Source: an uncultured Barnesiella sp. (GTDB lineage: Bacteria > Bacteroidota > Bacteroidia > Bacteroidales > Barnesiellaceae). Taken from it: a DNA stretch of 64,000 nucleotides. A program made the translations under genes and the position numbers. The notes beneath the pieces are model-generated. The model searched no databases. It saw nothing but the letters and a program-made list of their open reading frames with translations, and was not told where the DNA came from. Of the stretch, positions 43,464-52,378 are shown one piece after another (within the stretch, counting starts at the first letter, position 1; the number at the start of each line of letters is the position of its first letter). Location of the stretch: the NCBI GenBank assembly GCA_944320015.1, contig CALUFO010000010.1:50208-114207 (forward strand), in the 5' to 3' direction.

Positions 43464-43874
43464 GGTATATTATGTTTAAGAAAATTGCTTATAAATTTAT
43501 TTTAGGCGGCAGCGCTTTCTCGCTCTATTTCTTATGTTTAACAACAGTTGTAATAAGAATGTAATATACAAACCTTTAAAAATTAGTTTGTTAGTTTATT
43601 TTACGACAGAAAAATAATGTTACGGTATCTTTCGTAACGAAATATATCGAAACTGTAACCCACAGAGGAGTATATTAAACTCTCCTTTCTCCTTGGGTTT
43701 CAACTGGTAGGGGTTACAATTAAACTCTCCCGCTGTGTTCTTCGTAAAGGAAATATAGGTGGAGAGGAGAATACTAACCTCACTTCTCCCTTGTGTCGGG
43801 TACCGATATAGGGGAGAAACCGAGGGACAATAAGGTGTTGAATGTGTATAAAGGAGTAGTTTGAAGCTACTGTT
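43464..43874. repeat. 410-bp intergenic region with imperfect tandem duplication
   Basis: No gene is seen. Two diverged copies of about 75-85 bp lie at 43631-43713 and 43741-43814. Each runs in the order TTCGTAA, AAATATA, GAGGAG, ATA-TAA, CTTCTCC-like, TAGGGG, with offsets of 99-110 bp. The 12-mer ATTAAACTCTCC also occurs twice (43674-43685, 43719-43730). GTAACCC/GGGTTAC (43655-43661, 43711-43717) is an inverted pair. The region lies upstream of the T9SS protein gene, so it could hold its control sites. Confidence 0.55.
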
Positions 43875-45005
43875 TTATAGTGGTACAACCCCGATACCGG
43901 GACGGTCGATAAGCGTGATTTTTCCATCGATGATTTTCACACCGTCGAATAGGTCGTTCGAGATAAGTAGATTCCCATCGAGATCGGCCCAATCGACCAA
44001 AGGCGATAGCTGCGCCGCCGCCGAGATGGCACAAGACGTTTCGGTCATACACCCAATCATCACTTTCATATTCAACGCCCGGGCCAGTATAGCCATTTTA
44101 TAGGCTTCGTGCATACCCGTGCTTTTCATGAGTTTTATGTTGATGCCGTCGTAAAGCCCGTAGGCTCGTTGCACATCGGGGAGACGTTGCAAAAATTCGT
44201 CGGCGATAAGGGGCAACGATGCGCGTTCGTGGAGCCAAGCCTGCTCGTCGATCATCTCCTTGGGCATGGGCTGTTCTACAAACAAGCAATTTTGTTCTTT
44301 GAGCCATTCGATCATTTCGAGCGCATACACCTTGTCGTTCCACCCTTGATTGGCGTCGACACAGATAGGACGGTCGGTCTCGGAGCGTATGATTCGTACC
44401 AATTCCTTGTCGTTGTCCAATCCCATTTTTATTTTCAAAATATGATAAGGCGAGGCTTCTTTCAGTTTTTGGCGTACAACCTCCTCGGTATCGATACCGA
44501 TTGTAAACGAGGTATCGGGAGCTTTCTCGGGAGACAATCCCCATATTTTGTACCACGGTTGTCCCATGAGTTTACCCAGCAAGTCGTGCAGGGCAATATC
44601 GACCGACGCTTTTGCCGCCCGGTTTTCGGGAGCGACTGAGTCGACATAGTCGAGAATTTCTTCCATGCGAAACGGGTCGGTGAATTGCGACAAGTCGAGT
44701 TGCTCGAGGAATTGGCACACCGACTCTTGTGTTTCTCCCAAATAGGGTGGCATGGAGGCTTCGCCGTACCCGATATAATCGCCGTAACGCAACTGTACTT
44801 GTACATCGGGGGTGTGAGTGCGGGAATTTTTTGCCAAGTTGAAGGCGTGTTTCAATTTCAAATCATAGGGCTCGAACGTAAGTTCCAACCGATCTGTTCC
44901 GGCCGTTTTGGAAGATGTGTTTCCACAGCCGGTAAAAAGGGTGGGGGCAATACTCAACCCCAAGGTGCCTATTGCGCTTTTACGCAAAAAATCACGTCTG
45001 TCCAT
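43875..45005 (-). CDS. L-Ala-D/L-Glu dipeptide epimerase (enolase superfamily), exported form
   Basis: 376 residues, mandelate racemase/muconate lactonising type. Catalytic residues are in place: the KxK motif ILKIKMGLD, metal ligands in CVDANQGWN, VEQPMPKE and IADEF, and the distant Lys in INIKLMKSTGM. The N-terminus is unusual: a Tat-like RRDFLRKS followed by a lipobox LFTGC, so the enzyme is probably an envelope lipoprotein. It lies 4 bp after an NlpC/P60 endopeptidase gene. This mirrors the Bacillus ykfB-ykfC pair: the peptidase frees L-Ala-D-Glu and the epimerase makes L-Ala-L-Glu for murein recycling. Confidence 0.92.
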   Translation of the reverse strand: MDRRDFLRKSAIGTLGLSIAPTLFTGCGNTSSKTAGTDRLELTFEPYDLKLKHAFNLAKNSRTHTPDVQVQLRYGDYIGYGEASMPPYLGETQESVCQFLEQLDLSQFTDPFRMEEILDYVDSVAPENRAAKASVDIALHDLLGKLMGQPWYKIWGLSPEKAPDTSFTIGIDTEEVVRQKLKEASPYHILKIKMGLDNDKELVRIIRSETDRPICVDANQGWNDKVYALEMIEWLKEQNCLFVEQPMPKEMIDEQAWLHERASLPLIADEFLQRLPDVQRAYGLYDGINIKLMKSTGMHEAYKMAILARALNMKVMIGCMTETSCAISAAAQLSPLVDWADLDGNLLISNDLFDGVKIIDGKITLIDRPGIGVVPL

Positions 45006-45009
45006 GCTC

Positions 45010-46185
45010 TTATTCTTGATTGAAATACCACGGGTGTTTCTTCACCGCTGTGATACCGGGAGTTCCTATTTGGGTTTTGATTCGGCTGATACTGACGAAG
45101 TTGTCGGGTCGATAATCATCGGATTCGGGGTCGATACTGTTGATTTTGACACGTCCCGATGAGTGGATATATTTACCGTCGTTCAGATAAAGCGCCACAT
45201 GATTGACTCGTCCGTTGGCGTTTGCGAAGAAAAGCAAATCGCCCGTTTGACACTCTTTCCAGCGGTCGGGAGGAATCATTTCGCCAGTGAGCGCTTGTTG
45301 TGAAGCGTCCCGCATCAGAATCACTCCTCCACAAAAATAGGCAGTCTTGACGAATCCCGAGCAGTCGGCGCCTTTCACCGAAGTCCCTCCCCACAAATAG
45401 GTCGTGCCCATCATCTGTTTTGCCGTTGCCACGGTTTTATCCAGTTGCAACGGCAGGGAAGCCCATTGCGCCAATTCACAACATTCGTCACGCTTCAAGA
45501 ATCCCTTTCTCCCGTCGGGAAGCGATACGGGTACGAAACTTTTTTGGGGGTTTCCGTCGGCTTGCAGGATAGCCCCTGCTACAATGTCCGAGACGATAGC
45601 CGCGTTGTTGGTGGGCGATTCATATACAAATCCTTGATAGCCGGTGTAGATATAGCGGGTCGCATCCTTCCACCGCTCCCATTCTTCTTCGGTTTGTACG
45701 ATAATGGAATTGGCGATAATCCAACTGATGTAGTTGTCGGGAGTTTGCACCCGATACCAGTCTTTTTGCTTTTCCAAGATAAGCAGCGGTGTGCCGAGGA
45801 TTGCTTGTGAAACCATTTCGGAGGCGTGGCGGGGCGCACCTCTCAAATGGGCGCAACACACAGTGACGACACCTCTTGTCTTGTCGCCGAGCTGTTGGTC
45901 GGGCAAGAGTTTTATTTGGTTCATATAGGATATGCCGGCAGCGTCGAGTCGATGTAGCAGCGCGTCGACGGCCTCACGATTGTCGCATTCTCCTTTCAAC
46001 AGACAAAGAGTGTCGTTTGTCCATTCGCCCGAAAGGGTATAAATCGCCGTTTGTGCATCGGGAGCGTATTGTTTCCCTATTTCCTCTATTGCCGTTTGAA
46101 CGACGTTCGATTGGGCTTGGGCATTCGCCATGACAGGAATAGTTAGCAGAATAGAACAACAAATATTTAATATCGATTTGAGCAT
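45010..46185 (-). CDS. SH3-domain NlpC/P60 (C40) murein endopeptidase
   Basis: 391 residues. A signal peptide (about 1-23, cleavage near MANAQAQ) is followed by a DUF-like N-domain and two SH3b-type domains (about 105-240). The catalytic NlpC/P60 domain (about 245-375) has the nucleophile in KGADCSGFVKTAYFCGG. The histidines lie in GRVNHVALYLNDGKYIHSSG. This is the YkfC-like architecture: a gamma-D-Glu-L-diamino acid endopeptidase acting on free murein peptides in the periplasm. The epimerase gene follows by 4 bp, and a -7 element TATTTTTG lies upstream at 46221-46228. Confidence 0.9.
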   Translation of the reverse strand: MLKSILNICCSILLTIPVMANAQAQSNVVQTAIEEIGKQYAPDAQTAIYTLSGEWTNDTLCLLKGECDNREAVDALLHRLDAAGISYMNQIKLLPDQQLGDKTRGVVTVCCAHLRGAPRHASEMVSQAILGTPLLILEKQKDWYRVQTPDNYISWIIANSIIVQTEEEWERWKDATRYIYTGYQGFVYESPTNNAAIVSDIVAGAILQADGNPQKSFVPVSLPDGRKGFLKRDECCELAQWASLPLQLDKTVATAKQMMGTTYLWGGTSVKGADCSGFVKTAYFCGGVILMRDASQQALTGEMIPPDRWKECQTGDLLFFANANGRVNHVALYLNDGKYIHSSGRVKINSIDPESDDYRPDNFVSISRIKTQIGTPGITAVKKHPWYFNQE

Positions 46186-46220
46186 GAGCCAAGTTTCTGG
46201 TTAGAAAAAGCAATGTATTG

Positions 46221-46228
46221 CAAAAATA
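46221..46228 (-). promoter_or_regulatory. Promoter -7 element of the NlpC/P60-epimerase pair
   Basis: The minus-strand sequence TATTTTTG is a full TAnnTTTG match, 35 nt before the ATG at 46185. It lies between bioD and the peptidase gene, so the pair need not depend on the biotin operon transcript. Confidence 0.55.
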
Positions 46229-46280
46229 ATAACGAAACTTAATATTCCATATTTTTCGTTCGATAAATATTCGAGCCTGC

Positions 46281-46934
46281 TTATTCCCGGGAAGGCAACG
46301 GGATTTCCGGTAATGTCCAGAATCGGGTGTCGGGATAGCGCTTTTTCAAAAACTCCCTTAGGTACACCTCGGTATCGTTGTCTATTATTTCGTCGCTTTT
46401 TGGAAAAGAATTGTAAATCACGCCATACAAGGCGATACCTCTTTTCTCCAAAGCCTCGATCGAGAGCAAGGTGTGGTTGATGCTGCCCAGTCGTCCCGAC
46501 GTCACGAGAATGGTAGGCAACTTCTGTTCGGCAATGTAGTCGACAGTAAGGTAATCGCGGGTGATAGGAACCATCAACCCGCCGGCACCTTCGAGCAGAA
46601 CGACATCATAGCGCCCGGCAAGGATTCGGCTCGATGCAGTTATCTTCTCTATGGGAATGGGCTTGTGGTCTATCTCGGCCGCCAAGTGAGGCGAGGCGGG
46701 ATATGAAAAGACTATGGGAAAGGTAATTCGTTCCTTGTCCTCTTCGGTAAACGGGATTCCCATAATCTCCCGATGCAGGTCTATATCCTCGGAATGGCCC
46801 ACGTTACCGGTTTGAATCATCTTTTGGGTAATGGTCTTAATGCCTTTGCAATTCAACTCCCGAGCCAGCCAGCCGGTGGCATAGCTTTTACCGATATTGG
46901 TATCTATGCCGGTAATGAAAAAAATTCCTTTCAT
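46281..46934 (-). CDS. bioD: Dethiobiotin synthetase
   Basis: 217 residues, typical length. The ATP-binding P-loop is FFITGIDTNIGKSYATGW near the N-terminus, where Ile and Ser replace the usual Thr residues of GTDTxVGKT. LLEGAGGLMVPITRDYLTVD follows at about 115. It closes the ureido ring of dethiobiotin from 7,8-diaminopelargonate, CO2 and ATP. The start overlaps the stop of the bioG-bioC gene (ATGA, 46931-46934), and it is the last gene of the operon. bioB is not in the window. Confidence 0.94.
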   Translation of the reverse strand: MKGIFFITGIDTNIGKSYATGWLARELNCKGIKTITQKMIQTGNVGHSEDIDLHREIMGIPFTEEDKERITFPIVFSYPASPHLAAEIDHKPIPIEKITASSRILAGRYDVVLLEGAGGLMVPITRDYLTVDYIAEQKLPTILVTSGRLGSINHTLLSIEALEKRGIALYGVIYNSFPKSDEIIDNDTEVYLREFLKKRYPDTRFWTLPEIPLPSRE

Positions 46935-48322
46935 AACGATTGTTTTTTATGTGCGACGATGTAAACGGGACGGTAGGAGAGGGTAATCTCTTGTTTCTCG
47001 CCGAAGGCTTCGCGGTAACGTTTGATAAAGTGGAATCCTTGTTGACGGGAGTGCCCCGATATGCCTGTTACTCCTGTGAGTTTAAGATGACGAAGCAAAT
47101 CGACGGGGGTGTCGAAACGAAGCCGGTACACCTCTTCCTCGAAAAGATCGATATCGAAGTGTTTTTCAAACAGCCGTTTCAGTTCGGCGGTTTCCCAATA
47201 GGGCATTTCGGCGGCGCTCAAAGTTTTGATTTCGGGCATGTTCCCGGCTGTAAAGGTGCTGAACGCCAACGTCCCGTTGTCCGACAGATGTCCTGCTATC
47301 CGTTGCAAAAACTTCTCTAAGTCGACAAACCATTGAATGGTCGACGCCGAAACAATCAAGTCGTATTGCCCGTCGAACTCTACGCTTTCGGCGTCGCCGG
47401 CTATAAACCGACAGGAGTTGTAGGGAAATCCCGTGACGCACGATCGCATATCGGGCGAAAGGTCGTTCAAGGTAAATCGGGCTTGGGGAAAGCGTTCGAT
47501 CAAGAGCCGGGTGAGTTTCCCGGTTCCGCAACCGATTTCCAAAATATCATTTCGACCCTCTTCCGCACAGGGTATAAGGCTGTTCAGTCTGAAAGCGATG
47601 CAACTCTGTATGCACCCCTCGGCCTCGTAAGTCGGAACGGCACGCTCGAAGCACTTTCGTATAACCTGTTTGTCGAGGCGCCTTTCCAAAATTATTGGGC
47701 GAAAGTGCAGATAATGGGCGGCATCGGTTTCCTGCACCTTGGTATCGCCTTGCCACGCATGGAGTTGGTTTTCAGGGGGGAATATTCGATCCCGGTTTCC
47801 AACGATTGCTTGGTCCCAATGGAAATGCGGCGTGGAATTTCGGGCTATTTCTTGGCCGATGCACGTCAATTCGGTTTGTAAATCGGCTATCTCCCTGTTG
47901 GGCGCCGAGTTGAGAAACTCTTTCAGCAAAATCCTATCGTCGCACATGCGGCGATAAAATTTGTTTAGGCTCACGTTATCCAAATGCTCGAGTGTCGCTT
48001 GAAAAATTTCGGGCGGTATGCCTTTCGCCGCATCGATGCCCCATATCGTGCCGTTGATAGCCGTAGCGTGCCGTATGGGTAATTGAACGTGTTGTAGTAC
48101 CATCGATGCCGCCCATACACCGAACGACCAGGCATACACTTCGATATGGCGATAGCAGAGTAGCGGCGTGGGGTCGAAATCGAGTCGGGTGTAATCGTAA
48201 CAGATACAACAGTCGCACCCGATGTGTTTCAATTCGGCAAACGGGCGGAGATCCATTCCCCAACCGGCAAAAAAGAGAACTAAATCAGGAGTGTGTCTGC
48301 GAGAGATAAATGTTTGTATCAT
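46931..48322 (-). CDS. BioG-BioC fusion: pimeloyl-ACP methyl ester esterase plus malonyl-ACP O-methyltransferase
   Basis: 463 residues from ATG 48322. The N-terminal half (about 1-210) is a BioG/DUF452 alpha/beta hydrolase starting LVLFFAGWGMDLRPF. Its nucleophile elbow is AWSFGVWAAS, and VGNRDRIFP and AAHYLHF hold the likely acid and histidine. The C-terminal half (about 215-463) is a BioC methyltransferase with the SAM motif DILEIGCGTGKLTRLL and STIQWFVDLEKFL. BioC adds the methyl ester that starts pimelate synthesis on fatty-acid enzymes and BioG removes it at the end, so one protein holds both gates. It overlaps bioF and bioD by ATGA. Confidence 0.93.
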   Translation of the reverse strand: MIQTFISRRHTPDLVLFFAGWGMDLRPFAELKHIGCDCCICYDYTRLDFDPTPLLCYRHIEVYAWSFGVWAASMVLQHVQLPIRHATAINGTIWGIDAAKGIPPEIFQATLEHLDNVSLNKFYRRMCDDRILLKEFLNSAPNREIADLQTELTCIGQEIARNSTPHFHWDQAIVGNRDRIFPPENQLHAWQGDTKVQETDAAHYLHFRPIILERRLDKQVIRKCFERAVPTYEAEGCIQSCIAFRLNSLIPCAEEGRNDILEIGCGTGKLTRLLIERFPQARFTLNDLSPDMRSCVTGFPYNSCRFIAGDAESVEFDGQYDLIVSASTIQWFVDLEKFLQRIAGHLSDNGTLAFSTFTAGNMPEIKTLSAAEMPYWETAELKRLFEKHFDIDLFEEEVYRLRFDTPVDLLRHLKLTGVTGISGHSRQQGFHFIKRYREAFGEKQEITLSYRPVYIVAHKKQSL

Positions 48323-49482
48323 AGTTTTGACGAACAGTTTTGTATGGCTTGAACAAGGTTGTCTATTTCGGTATCGGTACACCCGGCATTGAGCGATATT
48401 CTCACTCGGGAAGTACCTTGTGGCACCGTCGGCGGACGCACGGGCAGGAGATAGAATCCTTCGTGTTGCAGTAGCTCGGCCGTCCGTAGGGCTCGCACGG
48501 AATCGCCCGATATATAGGGAATGATGTGACTGCTGCTAATGATGTTCCCGTTTAAAGGATTGACCACATCGCGCACTCTACGGCTTATCGTTTCCAGATG
48601 CTTCCGCCGGGATTGCATCTGGCACAGGCGATTGACTACAAACAAGGTCCATGCAAGATTGACAGGAGGCAACGCTGTCGTAAAAATAAGCGTTCGCATT
48701 TTATTGACCAAATACTGTTTTAGCTCATCGGTGCAGATGACAAACGCTCCTACCGATGCCGCAGCTTTCCCGAATGTGCCGACCAAAAAATCGATTTCTC
48801 CAATGACTCTTTGCTCCTCGGCACACCCCAGTCCTTGCGCTCCTCTCACACCAAAAGCGTGCGCTTCGTCGAGATAGAGAAAGATATTGTCGTAGTTCCT
48901 TTTCAATTCGACCAGTCGGGGTAAATCGCATTCGTCGCCGTCCATGCTGAAAATGCTCTCTGTGACAATGAAAATCTTGTCGTATTGTCGAGCCAACTCG
49001 GCTACCAAACGCTCCAATTGCTCATAATCGTTGTGCCGATAGCGTATGCAACGGGCTTTGGAGAGCCCTATACCATCGACGATACTCGCATGAACCAGTT
49101 TGTCGGCCAAAATCAAGGAACGGCTGTCGGTCACGGCCGGCAGGATACCGCTGTTGGCATGATACCCGCTGTTGAATACAAGAGCGCTCTCGGCGCTATA
49201 CAGTTCGGCCAACCGATTTTCCAGTTGTCGATATAAGACGCCGTTCCCGGTGAGCAGGCGCGACGAGGTCGAGGAAAATCGGCATCCCCGCATATCCACG
49301 GTTTGTAGGAACTCGTCCCTCAACGCAGTATCGTCGGCCAGTCCCAAATAGTCGTTCGACGAGAGATTGAGCATTTTCATACCCTTGATGAAAACATAGG
49401 CTCCGTTCTCTTCCATTTCGGGCAAATGTCTTAGATTGCCTTGCAGCGATAACTGTTGCAGTTGTGAAGTGAACGCATTCAT
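48319..49482 (-). CDS. bioF: 8-amino-7-oxononanoate synthase
   Basis: 387 residues from ATG 49482 ([17 protein letters not shown]); this start overlaps the bioA stop by ATGA, and upstream codons belong to bioA in another frame. It is a fold-type I PLP enzyme of the alpha-oxoamine synthase family. Motifs are [41 protein letters not shown], and the PLP lysine in [15 protein letters not shown]. It condenses pimeloyl-ACP with L-alanine. It is second of the visible bio genes and overlaps the next by 4 bp. Confidence 0.95.
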   Translation of the reverse strand: MNAFTSQLQQLSLQGNLRHLPEMEENGAYVFIKGMKMLNLSSNDYLGLADDTALRDEFLQTVDMRGCRFSSTSSRLLTGNGVLYRQLENRLAELYSAESALVFNSGYHANSGILPAVTDSRSLILADKLVHASIVDGIGLSKARCIRYRHNDYEQLERLVAELARQYDKIFIVTESIFSMDGDECDLPRLVELKRNYDNIFLYLDEAHAFGVRGAQGLGCAEEQRVIGEIDFLVGTFGKAAASVGAFVICTDELKQYLVNKMRTLIFTTALPPVNLAWTLFVVNRLCQMQSRRKHLETISRRVRDVVNPLNGNIISSSHIIPYISGDSVRALRTAELLQHEGFYLLPVRPPTVPQGTSRVRISLNAGCTDTEIDNLVQAIQNCSSKL

Positions 49483-50759
49483 TCCGGTAATGATTTTACG
49501 ACGTCGAGCAAAGCCGATGTCAGTTGGGTGAGCTCGGCCGGTGTAATGATAAAGGGAGGCATGATATATACCAGTTTGCCGAAGGGGCGTACCCATATAC
49601 CTCGTTCGACAAACATTTTTTGAATAGAGGCCATATCGACAGGACTTTTCATTTCAATGACTCCGATTGCGCCCAACACACGCACCTCGGCCACTTGTGG
49701 AAGGTTGGCGGCCGGTTGTAACTCTTGTTTGAGTTGAGCTTCGATTGCGGCCACTTTTCCTTTCCAGTCCGAGGAGAGCAACAGCGAAATCGAGGCATGG
49801 GCGACGGCGCAGGCCAAAGGATTGCCCATAAATGTGGGACCGTGCATAAATACCCCCGGAGTGCCTCGTGAAATCGTATCGGCCACTTCGTGGGTCGTCA
49901 AGGTGGCCGCCATGGTCATATATCCTCCGGTCAACGCTTTGCCGATACACATGATGTCGGGGGTGACACCGGCGTGTTCCCATGCAAACAGTTTCCCGGT
50001 GCGGCCGAATCCGGTGGCGATTTCATCGAATATGAGAAGCAAGCCATATTGTTCGCACAATCTTTTTGCCTCGCATAAATATCGGGGGTGATAGAATCGC
50101 ATGCCACCTGCGCCTTGTACGATAGGTTCGAGAATGAGGGCGGCCAGGTCTCGGTGGTGTGTGGCTATCGTGGATTCGAGTTCTTCGACGCATGAGGGAT
50201 TCCATGCCTCGCCGAATCGGCAGGCAGGCGAAGCGACAAAATAACGAACGGGGAGCGCGCTCCCGAAAATAGAGTGCATGCCGGTGACCGGGTCGCACAC
50301 CGACATGGCATTCCATGTGTCGCCGTGATAGCCCGAACGAATGGTGACAAAATTGCATTTGCCGGTTTCGCCGCGGGAATACCAGTATTGTACCGCCATT
50401 TTCAAGGCGACTTCGACCGATACCGACCCCGAGTCGCAATAGAATATATGCTGCATCGAAGGGGGAACGATTTGCAACAGCAGCTCCCCAAGTTCTATGG
50501 CCGGGCGATGTGTGAGCCCGCCGAACATGATGTGTGACATCGAGCGCAATTGCTCTTCGACGGCCTTGTTCAAAACCGGGTGGTTATATCCATGAACGGC
50601 AGCCCACCACGACGACATACCGTCGATGAGCCGTTCGCCGCTTTCGAGTTCGATATATACCCCCTCGGCTCGTTTGACCGGGTAACAGGGCAGCGGATTG
50701 ATTGTCGAGGTGTAGGGGTGCCACAAATGTTCGGCATCGAAAGAGAGATTCATATTCAT
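49479..50759 (-). CDS. bioA: Adenosylmethionine--8-amino-7-oxononanoate aminotransferase
   Basis: 426 residues from ATG 50759 ([18 protein letters not shown]); a second ATG lies two codons on. It is a class III aminotransferase. Motifs are [57 protein letters not shown], and the PLP lysine in [15 protein letters not shown]. It uses S-adenosylmethionine as amino donor to make 7,8-diaminopelargonate. It starts 29 bp after a candidate small gene with its own promoter, so the operon probably begins upstream of that small gene. Confidence 0.95.
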   Translation of the reverse strand: MNMNLSFDAEHLWHPYTSTINPLPCYPVKRAEGVYIELESGERLIDGMSSWWAAVHGYNHPVLNKAVEEQLRSMSHIMFGGLTHRPAIELGELLLQIVPPSMQHIFYCDSGSVSVEVALKMAVQYWYSRGETGKCNFVTIRSGYHGDTWNAMSVCDPVTGMHSIFGSALPVRYFVASPACRFGEAWNPSCVEELESTIATHHRDLAALILEPIVQGAGGMRFYHPRYLCEAKRLCEQYGLLLIFDEIATGFGRTGKLFAWEHAGVTPDIMCIGKALTGGYMTMAATLTTHEVADTISRGTPGVFMHGPTFMGNPLACAVAHASISLLLSSDWKGKVAAIEAQLKQELQPAANLPQVAEVRVLGAIGVIEMKSPVDMASIQKMFVERGIWVRPFGKLVYIMPPFIITPAELTQLTSALLDVVKSLPE

Positions 50760-50788
50760 AGGTATGTAAATAAAAAAGTCCGGGATAA

Positions 50789-51154
50789 TCACGGGAATGC
50801 CGCGTTGTCTCGGAATTGGATTTTACAAATGGGGAGAACGGTCGTATCCCGGCCGGCGCACTCACCGTTTTTCTGCGACCGGTTCGGGCAGATAGCAAGA
50901 GATACCGCGCATGTAATTTCAAGGGAAAGACACGATTCCCGCCATTGCGGTTCCTGCTCCTCGAAATATCGGTTCGTCGAATCCTTGTCGGGGATAATTA
51001 CAAATTGCCCCTTTTTCAAAGATTTGTCGGCAATCTCTTTACGCACACATCCTATATTCACACATCGGCCTATGCTGCAAAATGTAGAATAGTTGTGGCG
51101 GTTCCATCGGCGGAACCGCAAGTAACGGGGCGATATGGGAGATATAGATTGCAT
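50789..51154 (-). CDS. Candidate small gene in front of bioA, unknown function
   Basis: 121 codons from ATG 51154 to a TGA 29 bp before bioA. It begins [20 protein letters not shown] and continues with a basic and aromatic N-terminal half containing [20 protein letters not shown]. The second half is cysteine-bearing and not conserved-looking. Codon choice matches the neighbours. I recall similar short basic open frames (RFRRW-x-R-x-Y...SIGR-x-V-x-IG) in other Bacteroidales, but cannot name a family. A -7 element TATTTTTG ends just 7 nt before the ATG, so translation would be nearly leaderless. It might instead be a structured leader RNA of bioA. Confidence 0.5.
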   Translation of the reverse strand: MQSISPISPRYLRFRRWNRHNYSTFCSIGRCVNIGCVRKEIADKSLKKGQFVIIPDKDSTNRYFEEQEPQWRESCLSLEITCAVSLAICPNRSQKNGECAGRDTTVLPICKIQFRDNAAFP

Positions 51155-51161
51155 GTCGGGA

Positions 51162-51169
51162 CAAAAATA
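51162..51169 (-). promoter_or_regulatory. Promoter -7 element of the biotin operon
   Basis: The minus-strand sequence TATTTTTG is a full TAnnTTTG match. Only 7 nt separate it from ATG 51154, the same gap as at the porin gene. No good -33 TTTG was found. A weak TTGTACC/GGTTTAG pair (51197-51203, 51221-51227) upstream is too imperfect to call a BirA site. Confidence 0.6.
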
Positions 51170-51447
51170 CAAAAAATAATGCAACGATACACTTTATTGT
51201 ACCAACGGACTTCTACATAAGGTTTAGTATATTAATACCCTTATGCGGTATTTCATTAAGAAAGAGTAAAGAGGAGTGATATTCCTTGTTAATTCGGGAG
51301 ATGGAATTTAATAAATCTTTTTTCTTTACATTGGTAGTTTCTTCGTATCTTTGCTTCATACACACAGTGTCGGTATAGAGATAGGCGCCGATGTATTTGG
51401 TTTATGGGTGGTTTGTCCGTGTCTTAGCCGATTAAGAGAATTTTAGT
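51170..51447. promoter_or_regulatory. Divergent intergenic region between the biotin operon and the OmlA-like gene
   Basis: About 280 bp with no gene. It contains the plus-strand -7 element TATCTTTG at 51346-51353, implying a leader of about 90 nt for the lipoprotein gene. Within that leader TAGAGATAGGCG (51376-51387) repeats a 12-mer found in the DHH leader at 36926-36937. Confidence 0.5.
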
Positions 51448-52377
51448 ATGAAGATAAGTCTGATTTATATCGTTGTGTTGAGTATTCTGTTGACCTCGTG
51501 CTTCACCGGTGTCGAGAGTACAAAAAAAATAACTGTGCCAGAAGGTAGTACATCGACGGCTCAAAGTGCCGAGGACGCGTTTATCGAATCTTATTTCGAG
51601 CGACAGGGGTGCGATACATGGCGTATAGGCAAGCCGTTCTATTATACCGATGAGAAGCTCTCGCTCGTGTTTCGACCCGAAAGGCCCACAATTCCCGACA
51701 GTGTGTCTTTGAAAGGGAAAATTTTCACCTACGAGGGCCGTATCGAGGAGAGCCCTTTCGGAGGGAGGAAAGAGGTCGTTTTGATATTTGATTGCGAGGG
51801 GTATAAATTCCGGTACGAGACAGGAAAAACTTGGGACGAGATACGGCAAATGAAATACACGCCATTGATACCCCCATTTATCGATATGGACGACTTGAAT
51901 ATGGCTCGTTCTCTTTTGAAGGGACGGACGTTATATATAAAAACACAAGTGTGGTATAACGAAAAATCGGAGGTGATAGGGGGGCGTAAGCTGATACCGG
52001 TCAAAATACTCGACATACTTCCGGGGAATAACCTCCTTCCGGTCGAGGTGTGGTTCGAGGACGACAAAGGCAATCGAGCCGGGGTGTTCATGTCGTTGCT
52101 TTCCTCGACTCGTTCCCAATATATTACGTTCGACAGGCTGTTCTCTTTCGAGGATCCACGGTTGCAATACGAAGAGATACAAGACGAGGCTTGGGAACAA
52201 ATTACATTGGGTCGGGTGAAAGCAGGAATGACAAAGGACGAATGCAAACTTTCATTGGGTAATCCCAACGAGGTGAAGAAAATCCCTACATATAGCGGAT
52301 TGAGAGAACAATGGATATATAACTCGGGTGCCTATCTGTTTTTTGTCGATGGGCTATTAACCGAATATAGATTGTAA
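51448..52377 (+). CDS. Lipoprotein with C-terminal BamE/OmlA-like domain
   Basis: 309 residues. The signal peptide ends in a lipobox (LSILLTSCFTG), so it is probably an outer-membrane lipoprotein. The central 200 residues are beta-rich and unrecognised. The last 60 residues have the SmpA/OmlA/BamE pattern: GRVKAGMTKDECKLSLGNPN, then REQWIYNSGAYLFFVDGLLT and a closing strand. BamE-type domains support outer-membrane protein assembly in other bacteria, but this long form has no established role. Only 1 bp separates it from murB, so the two are co-expressed. Confidence 0.78.
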   Translation: MKISLIYIVVLSILLTSCFTGVESTKKITVPEGSTSTAQSAEDAFIESYFERQGCDTWRIGKPFYYTDEKLSLVFRPERPTIPDSVSLKGKIFTYEGRIEESPFGGRKEVVLIFDCEGYKFRYETGKTWDEIRQMKYTPLIPPFIDMDDLNMARSLLKGRTLYIKTQVWYNEKSEVIGGRKLIPVKILDILPGNNLLPVEVWFEDDKGNRAGVFMSLLSSTRSQYITFDRLFSFEDPRLQYEEIQDEAWEQITLGRVKAGMTKDECKLSLGNPNEVKKIPTYSGLREQWIYNSGAYLFFVDGLLTEYRL

Positions 52378-52378
52378 T

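Noticed and set aside
50816..51220. Plus-strand open frame of 134 codons opposite the bioA small gene
   Set aside because: No promoter or family features. The opposite strand has the -7 element, operon spacing and better codon fit.
51197..51227. Possible BirA operator (TTGTACC and GGTTTAG, 17-nt spacer) upstream of the biotin operon
   Set aside because: The half-sites are imperfect inverted repeats of each other, and the match to the usual TTGTAAACC/GGTTTACAA pair is weak. A genome-wide site search would be needed.
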